The notes below the pieces were generated by a model. The model saw only the letters and a program-made list of their open reading frames with translations. It did not search any database and was not told the DNA's origin. From Priapulus caudatus (Eukaryota > Priapulida > Priapulimorpha > Priapulimorphida > Priapulidae): a DNA stretch of 20,911 bases. Positions 8,587-16,812 of this stretch are shown one piece after another (position 1 is the stretch's first letter; the number at the start of each line of letters is the position of its first letter). The translations under genes and the position numbers were made by a program. The DNA lies in assembly GCF_000485595.1 (NCBI RefSeq), contig NW_014578288.1, forward strand, positions 62,569 to 83,479, read 5' to 3'.

Positions 8587-8860
8587 CTACATGACTTGAC
8601 TACGGGGTGAATTTCCCAAAACGTCAATGTACATATATTTACAACCATACATACCTGGTCCACCAAACCGGAGAGTGTTTTGAACGAAATAGTGATTGAA
8701 GACATCACGGATGAAATTCATCCAGTCCACAATAGTGCTACACGAGTTGATTTTAAGATTGTGCATCATGTATGCCTGTGAGCTGGTGTTCCATGCCCAG
8801 AAGAATATGAATTTTACAATCTAGTATTGCTCTAAATGGCTTCCTAAAAAAATCATTAAT
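8587..8860 (-). pseudogene. Merlin / IS1595-like (ISXO2-type) transposase fragment
   Basis: The minus-strand frame reads FIFFWAWNTSSQAYMM, then STIVDWMNFIRDVF and LRFGGPGM. This matches the region before the catalytic core of ISXO2/Merlin transposases, where a W-A-x-x-x-S-x-x-A stretch, a ST-V-DW-NF-R-V helix and a GGPG turn precede the first catalytic acidic motif. After GGPG the expected ID-E-S motif is not present. The frame soon meets stops, and a TAG at about 8823 interrupts it upstream (a GSHLEQY segment precedes it). A TTTTTTTAG run just before GSHLEQY looks like a splice acceptor. It is a dead fragment of a cut-and-paste DNA transposon. Confidence 0.65.
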
Positions 8861-9026
8861 GAAAAAAAAAACGTTTTATAATTTGATTGGATAGAATCTG
8901 TGATAACAATTAGCACTTGATATACTCGTTTGTAAATTCCTTTCATCTGTCATAAACCTTTCAACAAAAACTAAACCTTTCGGTGACATGCAGAATGGCA
9001 GAATGTTGACAATTTGAACAGCCGTT

Positions 9027-9440
9027 TTACTTGCCCAGCCGGGTTAACCCGTCACTGACCTGAACACCATGATATACCAGGAAGCATTCTGACTCCATTA
9101 TACAGAGGTAGGCTTGACATTTGGCACACATGTTGCGTGTACGTCTAGTGCTACCTGGCAGTTTGCAGCATTGCGAATTCTTGGTGTCTGTCTGGTACTG
9201 CCAGTGGTCATGTCGATCCAGTCGAACGGCCGGAGGGTTGTCTCTAATTCTCAAGGACTCCTTCTGTCTCTTGTTCACCGGTGGGATGTCTGCTAAATTT
9301 GTAGCAATGAAAGCTGTGCCTGCAATCAATTCCATGACAACCTGAGTGGTGAAATCTAGAATCAGATCGAGAATGTTTCTTCGTCCCATTGTTAGAGACC
9401 GTTGGGTGTCGTTCGCTCGGTTTTTTGTCTCAATTAAAAT
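9027..9440 (-). pseudogene. piggyBac-type transposase, C-terminal part with Cys-rich domain
   Basis: An open frame of about 137 codons follows an in-frame TAG near 9441. The C-terminal half has AVRLDRHDHWQYQ and then a zinc-binding Cys/His pattern: C at CCKLPG, TRRTRNMCAKC, YLCIMESECFLVYH. That is the layout of the piggyBac Cys-rich domain (an RLDGRDH-like motif, then C-x2-C, LC, CF and H). The catalytic DDD region is not present upstream; instead a zinc-knuckle ORF lies beyond 9482. This is either a truncated transposase or a terminal exon of a domesticated copy. The nearby TTAA-flanked element is a possible related non-autonomous copy. Confidence 0.7.
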
Positions 9441-9481
9441 CTAGCACTGGCGTCCCCCACGTTTCCCACGTTGAGCACTTG

Positions 9482-9658
9482 TCATGTCGATATGCATTGC
9501 TTCCAGTGGTGACCTATCTTACCGCACAATGCACATACTTGCTTGTCATCATTGGTAAATTTATAACGAACACCAGGTGGCGGTGCGTCTGGTGCGGTGG
9601 CTGCTGTGACCTGCTTGCTGCTGCGCGTCAAGGTTCTCGCTAAGAATAGCCGGCGTGT
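9482..9658 (-). CDS. Short ORF with CCHC zinc knuckle
   Basis: This 58-codon frame ends at TGA 9482-9484. It contains DAPPPGVRYKFTNDDKQ followed by VCALCGKIGHHWKQC (nt 9494-9538), a perfect C-x2-C-x4-H-x4-C zinc knuckle. The frame is closed upstream by a stop at about 9659, so it is probably one exon or a fragment. Proline followed by a knuckle is seen in RBBP6-like proteins and in retroelement Gag; neither can be chosen. Nucleic-acid binding is the likely activity. Confidence 0.5.
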   Translation of the reverse strand, partial: TRRLFLARTLTRSSKQVTAATAPDAPPPGVRYKFTNDDKQVCALCGKIGHHWKQCIST

Positions 9659-9723
9659 TCACACGCGTTCTAGCGCAGTTCTGCACTGTCTCTTCGGTGA
9701 GTTCGCAAAAGTTTTCTGACGTT

Positions 9724-9885
9724 GGCGATGGTGATGCTGCTGTCACTGCCGCTGCTGCTGTTGACGCCTACGCTCACGCTGACGGTGACGATACTTCGGT
9801 CGACATTGATGATGGTGATGCTGCCGTTGACGCTGTTGGCGTTGATGATGGCGATTCGGCTGCTAGCGCTGCTGCTGACCTTTGA
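9724..9885 (+). repeat. Trinucleotide-like low-complexity tract (GATGGTGATGCTGCTG type)
   Basis: Imperfect GNTGNTGNC-type triplets repeat for about 160 bp. The plus frame 9655-9885 reads as Asp/Ala-rich (VDIDDGDAAVDAVGVDDGD) and the minus frame as Ser/Ala-rich. Long open frames here follow from the triplet composition, so neither is claimed as a gene. Confidence 0.6.
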
Positions 9886-11080
9886 ATGTCGACGTAAATA
9901 CTGACACTCACGACGGTACTAATGCTAGCGCTCAAGCTGGATAGTTCTGAGTGATACAATGCTGAAGTCCCTCCCGGTTGTTCTCCTCTTTAAAAATGGG
10001 CAAAACCAATGAAATATTTAATATACTCTGCACGCGTCCATTGCGTTAAAAATGGGCGTGCTTGCGCCGCAGCCGCCCTCCCCTCTTTACTGACGACGAC
10101 GTGACCAAAGGAATATGTTTTAATGGGAGTTTCAGAATCGTGTGTATGAATCGTTGCATATGGAGTTATTTCGTCAATAACAGGCGTACTGTGGGTGCTG
10201 TCGAAACCAGCACGCATGGTAATAACTCTATAATACCATATTTTGTTTTCTATATAACAATTGACTTCATTGCTAAGAGGTGATATTTGCAACGAGAAAG
10301 TGGTATCCAGACGAATGCTGTTCACAACTCCTCTTTCTCTTCTCTTCTATTCTCTTCTTCTCTCTTCTCTTCTCTTCTCTTCTCTTGTCCTCTCTACTAA
10401 TGACAATATCGAAATGTTACAAATATATATAGGTAAGCGGCCCTCTATTCTATGATGTGATGGTAGCATTTAGTGCCTGGGACCTTTCCTCTTATGTCAG
10501 AAGATTCAAATTAACGGATTTAGGTCCTTTTGAGTGCATATAAGACCAAATTCGAAGTTATTTTTTAATTATATGTTGTAGGGCCCGAGATTTTAGGCGT
10601 CCACCTATCTGTATGCGAGGCACCTGCAGTCATATTTACTGCGTCCACTTAAGTGTACACCAGGCTAACAGACATAACATAATGACAAGTAAGGACAATA
10701 TATAATCTTGTGATCAGCAGTTCATTGTAATCATGAAACATTTGATTTAACACATTTTTTAAGTATTCAGCAGTATTCCTGTTCGACTAGTGCAATATGT
10801 TCGTGTGTCGATAACAAAAACAACCTTTGGGTGACATCAATAGTAGATTATAACACAAGAGTTACACACCGGATTCCCGCATTTTTCACTGATGTTTCTC
10901 ATCAAAATTTGCCACCAATAAAGAAGCAAGTGTATACGTTCCGCAGCTTATTATGACCACTAATCACTCACCTCCGCGGTGCTGATATTCGTTTACATAT
11001 ATTTGCTAGCGTATTGCTGTAAATCGTAATCTTGCACGAGCTGAATTCGTACAATTTACTGCTATTGTGTAGAGGTGTTG
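9886..11080. other. Gene-poor stretch
   Basis: A minus frame at 9990-10325 (111 codons) is open but carries no motif I recognise. The rest is AT-rich with no supported gene and ends at the LTR-1b boundary. Confidence 0.4.
10323..10395. repeat. Pyrimidine-rich TTCTC microsatellite
   Basis: About 70 bp of imperfect TTCTC / TCTTC pentamers, all pyrimidine on the plus strand apart from a few interruptions. Confidence 0.9.
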
Positions 11081-12013
11081 TGTAACGAAGCTTCTTACGT
11101 TACTTGATAGTTATAGAGTATGATGGTGTATGCATAGCCAAAAAACATAGATAAAGAGCAGAGTCAGTTATACCATGATGAGAGGTTTAATGATTGTTAT
11201 AGCCAGAATACAACGCTGTGGTCGCGGTCGTGCCTGCAGTGCCCTGGTTGGGGAGCGAGTTCCTCGATTTTCCTTGCGTTCCGCCTTATAAACGCGGGCA
11301 CGACCGCGAACCACGCATGCGCCACGCATGCGCCGTTCACATTCCCGAGCTCCTGGGCTCGAGATAATTATATTATTGAACTCCTCGGAGGATCCTCTCG
11401 GACTTCGAAGACACCCGCTAACTGTATTACCGGACTCCTCCGAGGATTTGCTATTCTTTACTATGGCGCCGGCTAATTGGCCAAGTGCCCTCCTAAGTGC
11501 CTTCTACGCGCCTTCTAAGTACCCCCTAAGTGCCTTCTCGCCCGGCTCCCGCGGGGGCCACGACACGTACCCGCTTATCTGATGGCTTCCACCGTGTCGG
11601 AATGCCGGCTCGATAGCAGCATGCCGACACGGCCGCATCACGGCGTACCTGCGCGACCCGCGGCCGCAGCAGTGATACGTCACCGCGGCTAAGTGCGGCG
11701 CTCATAGCTGTAATTTAATTACAGCGCCCCGAGATAGAGGCGCTCGCCACTATAGCCCACTTACAGCGTGCCGGCCATAGCACTCGTGGAGGTAACCTAA
11801 TTATGGCGCGCCGGCCATGCACAGATATAGTGTTGATATAGACATACATAAGATACGATCGGTTTCTAGCGCTACTTGTGTTTAACTCAATTATCGTCTA
11901 AGTGCAGCTATCGGCTAGATACATGTATAGCTACACAACTATGGACTCGACCCTGCTACACAGATACACAGTTATACGTAGATATACATGGCCATTGATT
12001 CTACCCTGCTACA
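11081..12013 (-). repeat. LTR-1, copy b (933 bp), 3' LTR of the outer minus-strand element
   Basis: It begins TGTAACGAAGCTTC and ends ACCCTGCTACA on the plus strand, and is nearly identical in layout to 3409-4345. The intact polypurine tract touches its right end, so it is the 3' LTR of an element whose coding region lies rightward and reads leftward. The left flank is GTTG. A matching complete 5' LTR is not in the window; 17754-17961 is only a scrap of the same LTR. Confidence 0.9.
11222..11309 (-). promoter_or_regulatory. LTR-1b core promoter with inverted-repeat arms
   Basis: The arms TCGCGGTCGTGCC (11222-11234) and GGCACGACCGCGA (11297-11309) are unchanged from LTR-1a. The TATA box is CGTTTATAAGG on the minus strand, one base different from copy a, and the downstream box is AATCGAGGAACTC. 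Confidence 0.65.
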
Positions 12014-12028
12014 TTTCTCCCCCCACTA
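12014..12028 (-). other. Polypurine tract of the outer element
   Basis: On the minus strand TAGTGGGGGGAGAAA lies directly against the TGTAGCAGGG start of the LTR. It is the expected plus-strand primer site. Its first three bases are also the stop codon of the accessory ORF. Confidence 0.85.
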
Positions 12029-12346
12029 AACCGATGTACACCGGTTGACGGTGGTGGGACGTGGGGCGACCCCGTCGTCGATTTCGACCTCAAATTGTAG
12101 TTGCTCGTCGGCTTCTTCGCCGAGCTCGAGTTCGCTCGCCGTCGGGTCGGCGGCGGTGCCTGACCCGACGGAGGAGCCGAAGTACTCCTGGTCAGGGACG
12201 CGGTGCCAGTAGCCGTTCTGGTCTTCGAGCTGAAGCTGCAATTGCAGGTGCTCGTCGTCGGTGACGGACCCGACGAAGAGGCCAGTGTAGTGTCCCTCCG
12301 GGAGTGTGGGCAGCCGATTGCTATCCCACGAGTTCGTGGGAGAGTG
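12026..12346 (-). pseudogene. Accessory acidic-module protein, outer element, C-terminal part (split by insertion)
   Basis: The frame reads SPTNSWDSNRLPTLPEGHY, then VTDDEHLQLQLQLEDQNG, EYFGSSVGSGTAADPTA and QLQFEVEIDDG, and ends TTVNRCTSV at a TAG inside the polypurine tract. It is very close to copy B (4889-5587) but lacks the final modules and acidic tail, which suggests a deletion just before the tract. Its N-terminal Cys-rich part lies at 15709-16090, on the far side of an inserted LTR-2 element. Open frame beyond 12346 is inside that LTR and is accidental. Function unknown. Confidence 0.65.
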
Positions 12347-12499
12347 TGTAATGTTGGTTTTAACGCTAGTGTGTTGAGCTATTGTTAATGTATGAATTAG
12401 AATGTATGTGAAGCCAAAACACATAGACAAGAATATAAGTCAGATATTTACCATGACTAGAAGTGCTTTCGTTTATTGTTTGGATTCTAATGCCTCGGT

Positions 12500-12578
12500 C
12501 GTGCCTGCAGGTCGCCCGGTTGCTGACGGAGTTCTCCCCGATTCAGCCCGTGCCCCGGCTTTTATCCCCGCAGGCACG
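12500..12578 (-). promoter_or_regulatory. LTR-2 core promoter with inverted-repeat arms
   Basis: Arms CGTGCCTGC (12500-12508) and GCAGGCACG (12570-12578) bracket a GGATAAAAGCC TATA-like box (about 12558-12567, minus strand) and a TGAATCGGGGAGAAC box about 15 nt downstream. The layout matches LTR-1 and LTR-3 although most of the surrounding sequence differs. Confidence 0.55.
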
Positions 12579-12626
12579 CCCGTGGCGCATGCGTGGCGCA
12601 CCCACCGGCAGCCGCATCGGTGTCAA

Positions 12627-12790
12627 TAGGCCACTTATTAACCGATTAAGGTCACTAAACCGGCTCAACGTCGGCGTCAACAAGCCAATTATAAACCGAT
12701 TCAGGTCACTAAACCGGCTCGGCATCGGCGTCAACAAACCAATTATAAACCGATTCAGGTCACTAAACCGGCTCGGCATCGGCGTATGCG
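12627..12790. repeat. 54-bp tandem repeat, three units
   Basis: Units contain AACCGATTCAGGTCACTAAA and CCGGCTCGGCATCGGCGTCA. The second and third are nearly identical and the first is diverged. They lie in the presumed U3 of LTR-2, upstream of the promoter in element sense. Confidence 0.9.
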
Positions 12791-12824
12791 TGAAGCATGC
12801 GCCATGCCTTCGCGCTAGCATGGA

Positions 12825-13530
12825 GATATGAAGCCGCTGCACTAATTGGTCCCTCATAGGCAGCGCTCAATATCTAGACACGAAGCTGCTGCTCCAATTG
12901 GGCCCTCATATATAAGGCGCAATATCCAGACATGAAGCGCTGCTCTAATTGGTCCCCTATAGGCAGCGCGCACCACTTCGATATGAAGCCCATTCGGATG
13001 TGATGCCGCTTTAGATATTAAGCCACTGCTCTAATTGGGCCCGTATGTGTGGGGCGGAATAACTAGATATGACTGATATCTATGCGCCACACTACCTGGG
13101 CCCTTATAGGCAGGGCGTAATATCCATGGGCGTAATATCCAGCCGCGAGCGATATCCATGTAGACATTGCGCCTCACTAATTGGGCCCCCATAGGCCGGG
13201 CGCAATATCTAGCCGCATCTAGCGCGAGTGACATCTATGAAATACTCGTACCGCGTAATATCTATGTAGATATTGCTTTACACTAATTGGGCCCCTATAG
13301 GCGGGACGCAATATCTAGCCGCGAGTGATACCTATGTAGATATTGCTTTACACTAATTGGGCCCCTATAGGCGGGACGCAATATCCAGCCGCGAGTGATA
13401 CCTATGTAGATATTGCTTTACACTTATTGGGCCCCTATAGGCCGGGCGCAATATCTAGCCGCACCTAGCGCGAGTGACATCTATGAAATACTCGTACCGC
13501 GTAATATCCATGTTGCGTCGGCGGCGGGGG
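12825..13530. repeat. About 65-70-bp satellite-like array inside LTR-2
   Basis: Degenerate units share TAATTGGGCCCCTATAGGC, GCAATATCTAGCCGCGAGTG and TATGTAGATATTGCTTTACA. The rightmost units (about 13262-13460) are nearly identical. Units left of 13040 are much older. The partner LTR at 15239-15704 has one recent unit fewer, so copy number changed after or during insertion. Confidence 0.85.
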
Positions 13531-13574
13531 GGAATTTGTAGCCTTATTGGCCTGTAACGCTTTGCAGCGTTACA

Positions 13575-13589
13575 CTTCTCCCCCCACTA
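13575..13589 (-). other. Polypurine tract of the nested element
   Basis: TAGTGGGGGGAGAAG on the minus strand abuts the LTR-2 start and differs by only one base from the tract at 12014-12028. The shared tract links the LTR-1 and LTR-2 elements as relatives despite different LTR lengths. Confidence 0.85.
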
Positions 13590-13907
13590 GACCGATGTCC
13601 GCTTTCGGACATCGACTGCCAGTCTCCTGGCTGGCCGTACGCGTCACGGTAATATCCGACATAGCTACCACCAATACAATAGGTTGATAATACACAATGC
13701 ATACTACTGGTGTGGGCCTCAACCATGACCACACACCGTACAGAGCTACTGATACCCGTAAACCCGTACCCGTACCCGCAATAATGCACCGCGCTATCAA
13801 CGCGGCGAGTAAATGTAACCCGGAAAACGTTAAGCGTAACGCGTAACGTGTAAATGTAAATGTAAGACCCCCCAAAATATGGCCCAACATGGCCCAAATG
13901 TGGGCGG

Positions 13908-14606
13908 TCAGCGTTCCTCCTCATGGCCGTCAGGGGAGGCGGGTGTCTGCGCCATAGCGGCCCGGGCAGCCATGTCCACCAGGGCCATGGCGGTCATCTG
14001 CCGTATGTGTATGGCGTTGAAGGTGGTGTCGGGGCCATCCGCTGCGCTAACCTCGAACTCGTAGCGCAGCGGGTCGTCCACGGTGTCCGCCCCGACGAAG
14101 GAGCCGACGTACTCCTCGTGGAACTCCGGGTGCGGTGTCCGGGTGGGATTACCCGGAGTATTGTCGGGGTGCTCGCCTTCCATCTCGAGGTCGAATTGTA
14201 GGTTGCCGTCGACGACGAAGGTGGCGGGATTGATGATATGCATTATTCCCTCGTCCCAAGAAGGGTCGTCTGGGGAGGCGGGTGCCTGAGCCTTAGCGGC
14301 TCCCGCCGCCATTTGCGCCCTGACTTCGGCGGCCTTTCGGTGGATTTGTAGTTCGCCCAGGGTGGTGTGCGGGGTGATGAAGGCACCGCGGTTCCCTTCC
14401 CCGGCCTCGAGGTGGTGCTGCAGCTCTTCCTGCAGCGCGTCGTCCTCGTCGTCTTCCTCCATAGTGAAGGGGGCCAGCGGTATATACGGCTCGTAGGAGG
14501 CGGGCCGGTCACCATCCCAGGTGTTGGTGGGTGACCGGCCGTCCTCCGCGCCGCGGGTGGTGTTCGTCACCGCGCCTGGCTGTGGTGGCGGTACCGTGCC
14601 AATAAT
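13908..14606 (-). CDS. Accessory acidic-module protein, nested element copy
   Basis: An open frame of about 232 codons runs from just after a TAA at about 14607 to the stop at 13908. It begins IIGTVPPPQPGAV, then RSPTNTWDGDRP. Two related halves follow. Each has an acidic region, then TT-x5-I-x-R with an Ala-rich helix ending AQAPASPD or AQTPASPD. Between them come PSWDEGI, NLQFDLEMEGEH and EEYVGSFVGADTV. It ends GHEEER. The Cys-rich start is at 14680-15069, separated by a poly-A tract that disturbs the frame. The nominal GTG start at 14570 is not credible for a eukaryote; translation probably began in the Cys-rich part. It lies directly upstream of the 3' untranslated region and polypurine tract. 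No known family recognised. Confidence 0.65.
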   Translation of the reverse strand: MIGTVPPPQPGAVTNTTRGAEDGRSPTNTWDGDRPASYEPYIPLAPFTMEEDDEDDALQEELQHHLEAGEGNRGAFITPHTTLGELQIHRKAAEVRAQMAAGAAKAQAPASPDDPSWDEGIMHIINPATFVVDGNLQFDLEMEGEHPDNTPGNPTRTPHPEFHEEYVGSFVGADTVDDPLRYEFEVSAADGPDTTFNAIHIRQMTAMALVDMAARAAMAQTPASPDGHEEER

Positions 14607-14616
14607 TTACCTCCGG

Positions 14617-14660
14617 TTTTTTGTTTTTTTTTTTTTTTTTTTTTTTTTTTTGTTTTTTTT
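14617..14660 (-). repeat. Poly(A) tract (minus strand) inside the accessory gene
   Basis: On the plus strand T6-G-T28-G-T8. It sits exactly between the Cys-rich half and the PPPQP linker. In the 2079-2975 copy the same place is coding without such a run. It gives Lys-rich frames and may reflect slippage or an assembly-sensitive homopolymer. Confidence 0.9.
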
Positions 14661-14679
14661 CCGCTGGGCTGGCTGCCTC

Positions 14680-15069
14680 GTATTGTGGGCGGCCGCGACG
14701 CGACGCGGGCGGCGCAATTACAGACGGTTGCTGAGCAGGCGGCGGGCAGTCGGCAGAAGGGGACTACGCTGTCTCGGTCGTAGAACGCGGCGTTGGCGTT
14801 AGGCCGCGCCGACGATGCAGGTGGCGCAGTCGCACATCGGCCGCAGCACGGGTCGTGGCGACAGCAGCCTCTGAGCAGAGGACGCAGGCGCGGGCAGCGC
14901 CGCGGCAATCGGCGCAGTGGCAGATGGCGCCGAGACAGAGGGCGCAGCTGCAGGCGACGCCAACACCCGCTGGCGGTGGCGATTGCGGCGTGGACGGCTG
15001 CCGCCCATCCCGCTCGTCGTGACCGTTGTGGGTATTAGGGTTCTGACAATAGTAATGAACAATGATCAT
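14680..15069 (-). pseudogene. Cys-rich N-terminal domain of the nested accessory gene (frame-disturbed)
   Basis: From ATG at 15069 the frame reads MIIVHYYCQNPNTHNGHDER, then PQSPPPAGVGVACSCALC and a CxxC-rich stretch (ICHCADC, ACVLC). Homology then moves to other frames (MCDCATCIVGAA near 14820-14800; AACSATVCNCAARVA near 14700), so at least two frameshifts are present. The GRQP...PPP...CxCxxC start is shared with 15709-16090 and 2940-3213. Confidence 0.5.
15043..15056 (-). other. Candidate splice acceptor before the nested Cys-rich domain
   Basis: The minus strand reads TTACTATTGTCAG just before the conserved coding start. The outer copy has TTGACATTGTCAG at the equivalent place (16093-16105). 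Conservation of this site suggests a spliced subgenomic message, as env and accessory genes of retroviruses use. This is inference only. Confidence 0.35.
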
Positions 15070-15238
15070 ACATGATACTATGTCATAAGCGGGCCTGTCG
15101 GCATAGCGGCGTGAATCGGTTAGATAGCGCGGTGTCATATAAGCCGCGGAATAAGTAGTTACAAGTAGGCCGCTGTAAACGGCGTCGGAGGAATACATGC
15201 AAATAGCTGGAGCGCCTGTTCGCGATAGTGCGCTTTAC

Positions 15239-15704
15239 GCCCGTATGTGTGGGGCGGAATAACTAGATATGACTGATATCTATGCGCCACACTACCTGGG
15301 CCCTTATAGGCAGGGCGTAATATCCATGGGCGTAATATCCAGCCGCGAGCGATATCCATGTAGACATTGCGCCTCACTTTGGGCCCCATAGGCCGGCGCA
15401 ATATCTAGCCGGCATCTAGCGCGAGGACATCTATGAAATACTCGTGACCGCGTAATATCTATGTAGATATTGCTTTACACTAATTGGGCCCCTATAGGCG
15501 GGACGCAATATCTAGCCGCGAGTGATACCTATGTAGATATTGCTTTACACTTATTGGGCCCCTATAGGCCGGGCGCAATATCTAGCCGCATCTAGCGCGA
15601 GTGACATCTATGAAATAATCGTACCGCGTAATATCCATGTTGCGTCGGCGGTGGGGGGGGGGAATTTGTAGCCTTATTGGCCTGTAACGCTTTGCAGCGT
15701 TACA
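15239..15704 (-). repeat. LTR-2 partial copy (5' LTR remnant)
   Basis: It matches 13039-13574 of the complete LTR, with one 66-70-bp unit fewer and several small indels. The right end TACA is intact and precedes the AGTG duplicate. The left edge is a deletion junction, where homology begins abruptly at GCCCGTATGTG. Confidence 0.85.
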
Positions 15705-15708
15705 AGTG

Positions 15709-16090
15709 TTGACGAGGGACGCCCGGCTCGGTGTAAGGTTGGCGCGGCGCCGCCGTGCCGATGAACCGGGCGTGCGGCGGTGGGGCCGTGTGCACCGGTT
15801 GTCCTCGCTTCGCGACGCAGGCGGCGCAGGGACAGATGGCGCTGTCGTAGCAGGCCCGAGCGTAGGCCGCACCGACCGAACAGGCGATGCAGGTGCAGGC
15901 AGCCCCCGTGCAGGCGTAGGCGCGGGCAGCCTCCTTGCAGACGGCGCAGGCCTGGGCAGCCTCGATACAGGCAATGAAGCTACAGGCGGCTGCTGCGCAC
16001 ACGGCGCACGCACAGGCGGCGTGTGTCGGCGGCGGGGTCAGCGGCTGCTGGTGGCGAGGTTGTCGCCCATCGTCATGGCCATTAGCGTGG
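15709..16090 (-). pseudogene. Accessory Cys-rich domain, outer element, N-terminal part (split by insertion)
   Basis: The minus frame reads GHDDGRQP, a Pro-rich spacer, then about ten CxC or CxxC motifs on an Ala-rich background (ACACAVC, CIACIEAAQACAVC, ACTCIACSVGAAYA, CPCAACVAKRG). It ends PYTEPGVPRQH, which in copy B leads straight into SPTNSWDSNRP. The reading frame is cut at 15704 by the LTR-2 element and resumes at 12346. The Cys spacing is periodic at 10-12 residues. Metal-binding or lipid-modified membrane attachment are possibilities; no family is recognised. Confidence 0.6.
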
Positions 16091-16092
16091 TC

Positions 16093-16105
16093 CTGACAAT
16101 GTCAA
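16093..16105 (-). other. Candidate splice acceptor before the outer Cys-rich domain
   Basis: TTGACATTGTCAG on the minus strand is aligned with 15043-15056 of the nested copy. It lies about 280 bp downstream of the env stop in element sense. Confidence 0.35.
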
Positions 16106-16373
16106 GTGGTATACATAACACGTGGCACAGGGTTATAGTCGGGACAGTAACTACTAGTGACTGCCCGGCGCGTGCCATAGCGGCACGAGACTGAGTTTAG
16201 CGTGCGGTCGCGGATTTCCGCGGAATATAGAAATCAATGCGTCGCCTTAAATGGCTAACGACTAGCTACTCTACTCGTGCTAGCGGCAGACGCTGCACGT
16301 TGTCGGAGGCGTGAAACCACTTATGCCGGTATTAGCTAAATACTGCGCCACTTATCGAGTAGTAAAGTAAAGG

Positions 16374-16812
16374 TCACCGATGTCTGGCGCCGGAAGGGCG
16401 GCTACACAGCGCGGGGATTGGGCAAGGAACGGGTTTCGGCATGGAGCGGGTCGCAGAACGGGCCCGCAGTGAGATATGCCGTTGTAGTATGGGAGTGAGT
16501 GGGGAGGCGACAGCCACAACCATCGGGAGTGGGGAAGTGGAGGCAGTATCGGACAGTGCCTGCGATATATTGACATTGGGAGGGGATCGTACCAGTACCG
16601 AGGTGGGTAGTGGGGTGTTGGTAACAGAGGATGGGCCTGGGTAACCATTGACGTGGGGCTGGAGTGTGGGCGTTTCAGGGGCGAATGTACCCATTCGCGG
16701 CTGAGGCTCGATGATTGTGAGTGGCATCGCGGCAAATAGTGAGCGGGGTCGTTGAATGGTAGGGGAGGGAGAGGTACTTTCGATCCATGTACGGATGGGC
16801 GGTGGGGGTATG
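16374..16812 (-). pseudogene. Env cytoplasmic tail (separated from its anchor by a solo LTR)
   Basis: The frame continues the tail seen at window position 1 (SPSPTIQRPRSLFAAMPL). It extends it for about 115 more Pro/Ser/Thr-rich residues (PQPRMGTFAPETPTLQP...PSGARHR) to the stop at 16374. In copy A the equivalent frame is uninterrupted from anchor to tail at 93/90. Here LTR-3 sits between. The long, proline-rich cytoplasmic tail is unusual for errantivirus-like envelopes. Confidence 0.6.

Larger units (their letters stand above)
12347..13574 (-). repeat. LTR-2, complete copy (1228 bp, 3' LTR)
   Basis: It is TG...CA, with a near-palindromic right end TGTAACGCTTTGCAGCGTTA (13553-13574). It carries two internal repeat arrays and a core promoter. 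Its first 250 bp are recognisably related to LTR-1 and LTR-3 (AAGCCAAAACACATAGACAAG, ACCATGA, CGGTCGTGCC). Confidence 0.85.
12347..15704 (-). mobile_element. Nested LTR-2 retroelement, internally deleted, with AGTG target duplication
   Basis: A 3358-bp insertion with ends TGTAATGTTGG and AGCGTTACA, flanked by AGTG (12343-12346 and 15705-15708). Copy B has the uninterrupted target, with a single AGTG at 5419-5422. In element sense (minus) it consists of a 5' LTR remnant (15704-15239), a 1.66-kb internal region with only the accessory gene, a polypurine tract (13575-13589) and a 3' LTR (13574-12347). The deletion removed the 3' part of the 5' LTR, the primer site, gag, pol and env, so it is non-autonomous. 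Confidence 0.85.

Noticed and set aside
9655-9885. Asp/Ala-rich plus-strand protein
   Set aside because: The composition follows from an imperfect GATGGTGATGCTGCTG tract, and no start context or domain supports it.
12346-12430. Upstream extension of the accessory frame to 12430
   Set aside because: These codons are inside LTR-2; the true continuation is at 15709 and beyond.
12543-12857. 104-codon minus frame of near-identical repeats (PMPSRFSDLNRFIIGLL)
   Set aside because: It is the 54-bp minisatellite of LTR-2 read in one frame; the unit is a multiple of three, so long frames arise automatically.
13039-15704. A transposon bounded by the 13039-13574 and 15239-15704 direct repeats alone
   Set aside because: The target duplication AGTG and the TG...CA ends place the real boundaries at 12347 and 15704; the shorter repeat is only the part of the 5' LTR that survived a deletion.
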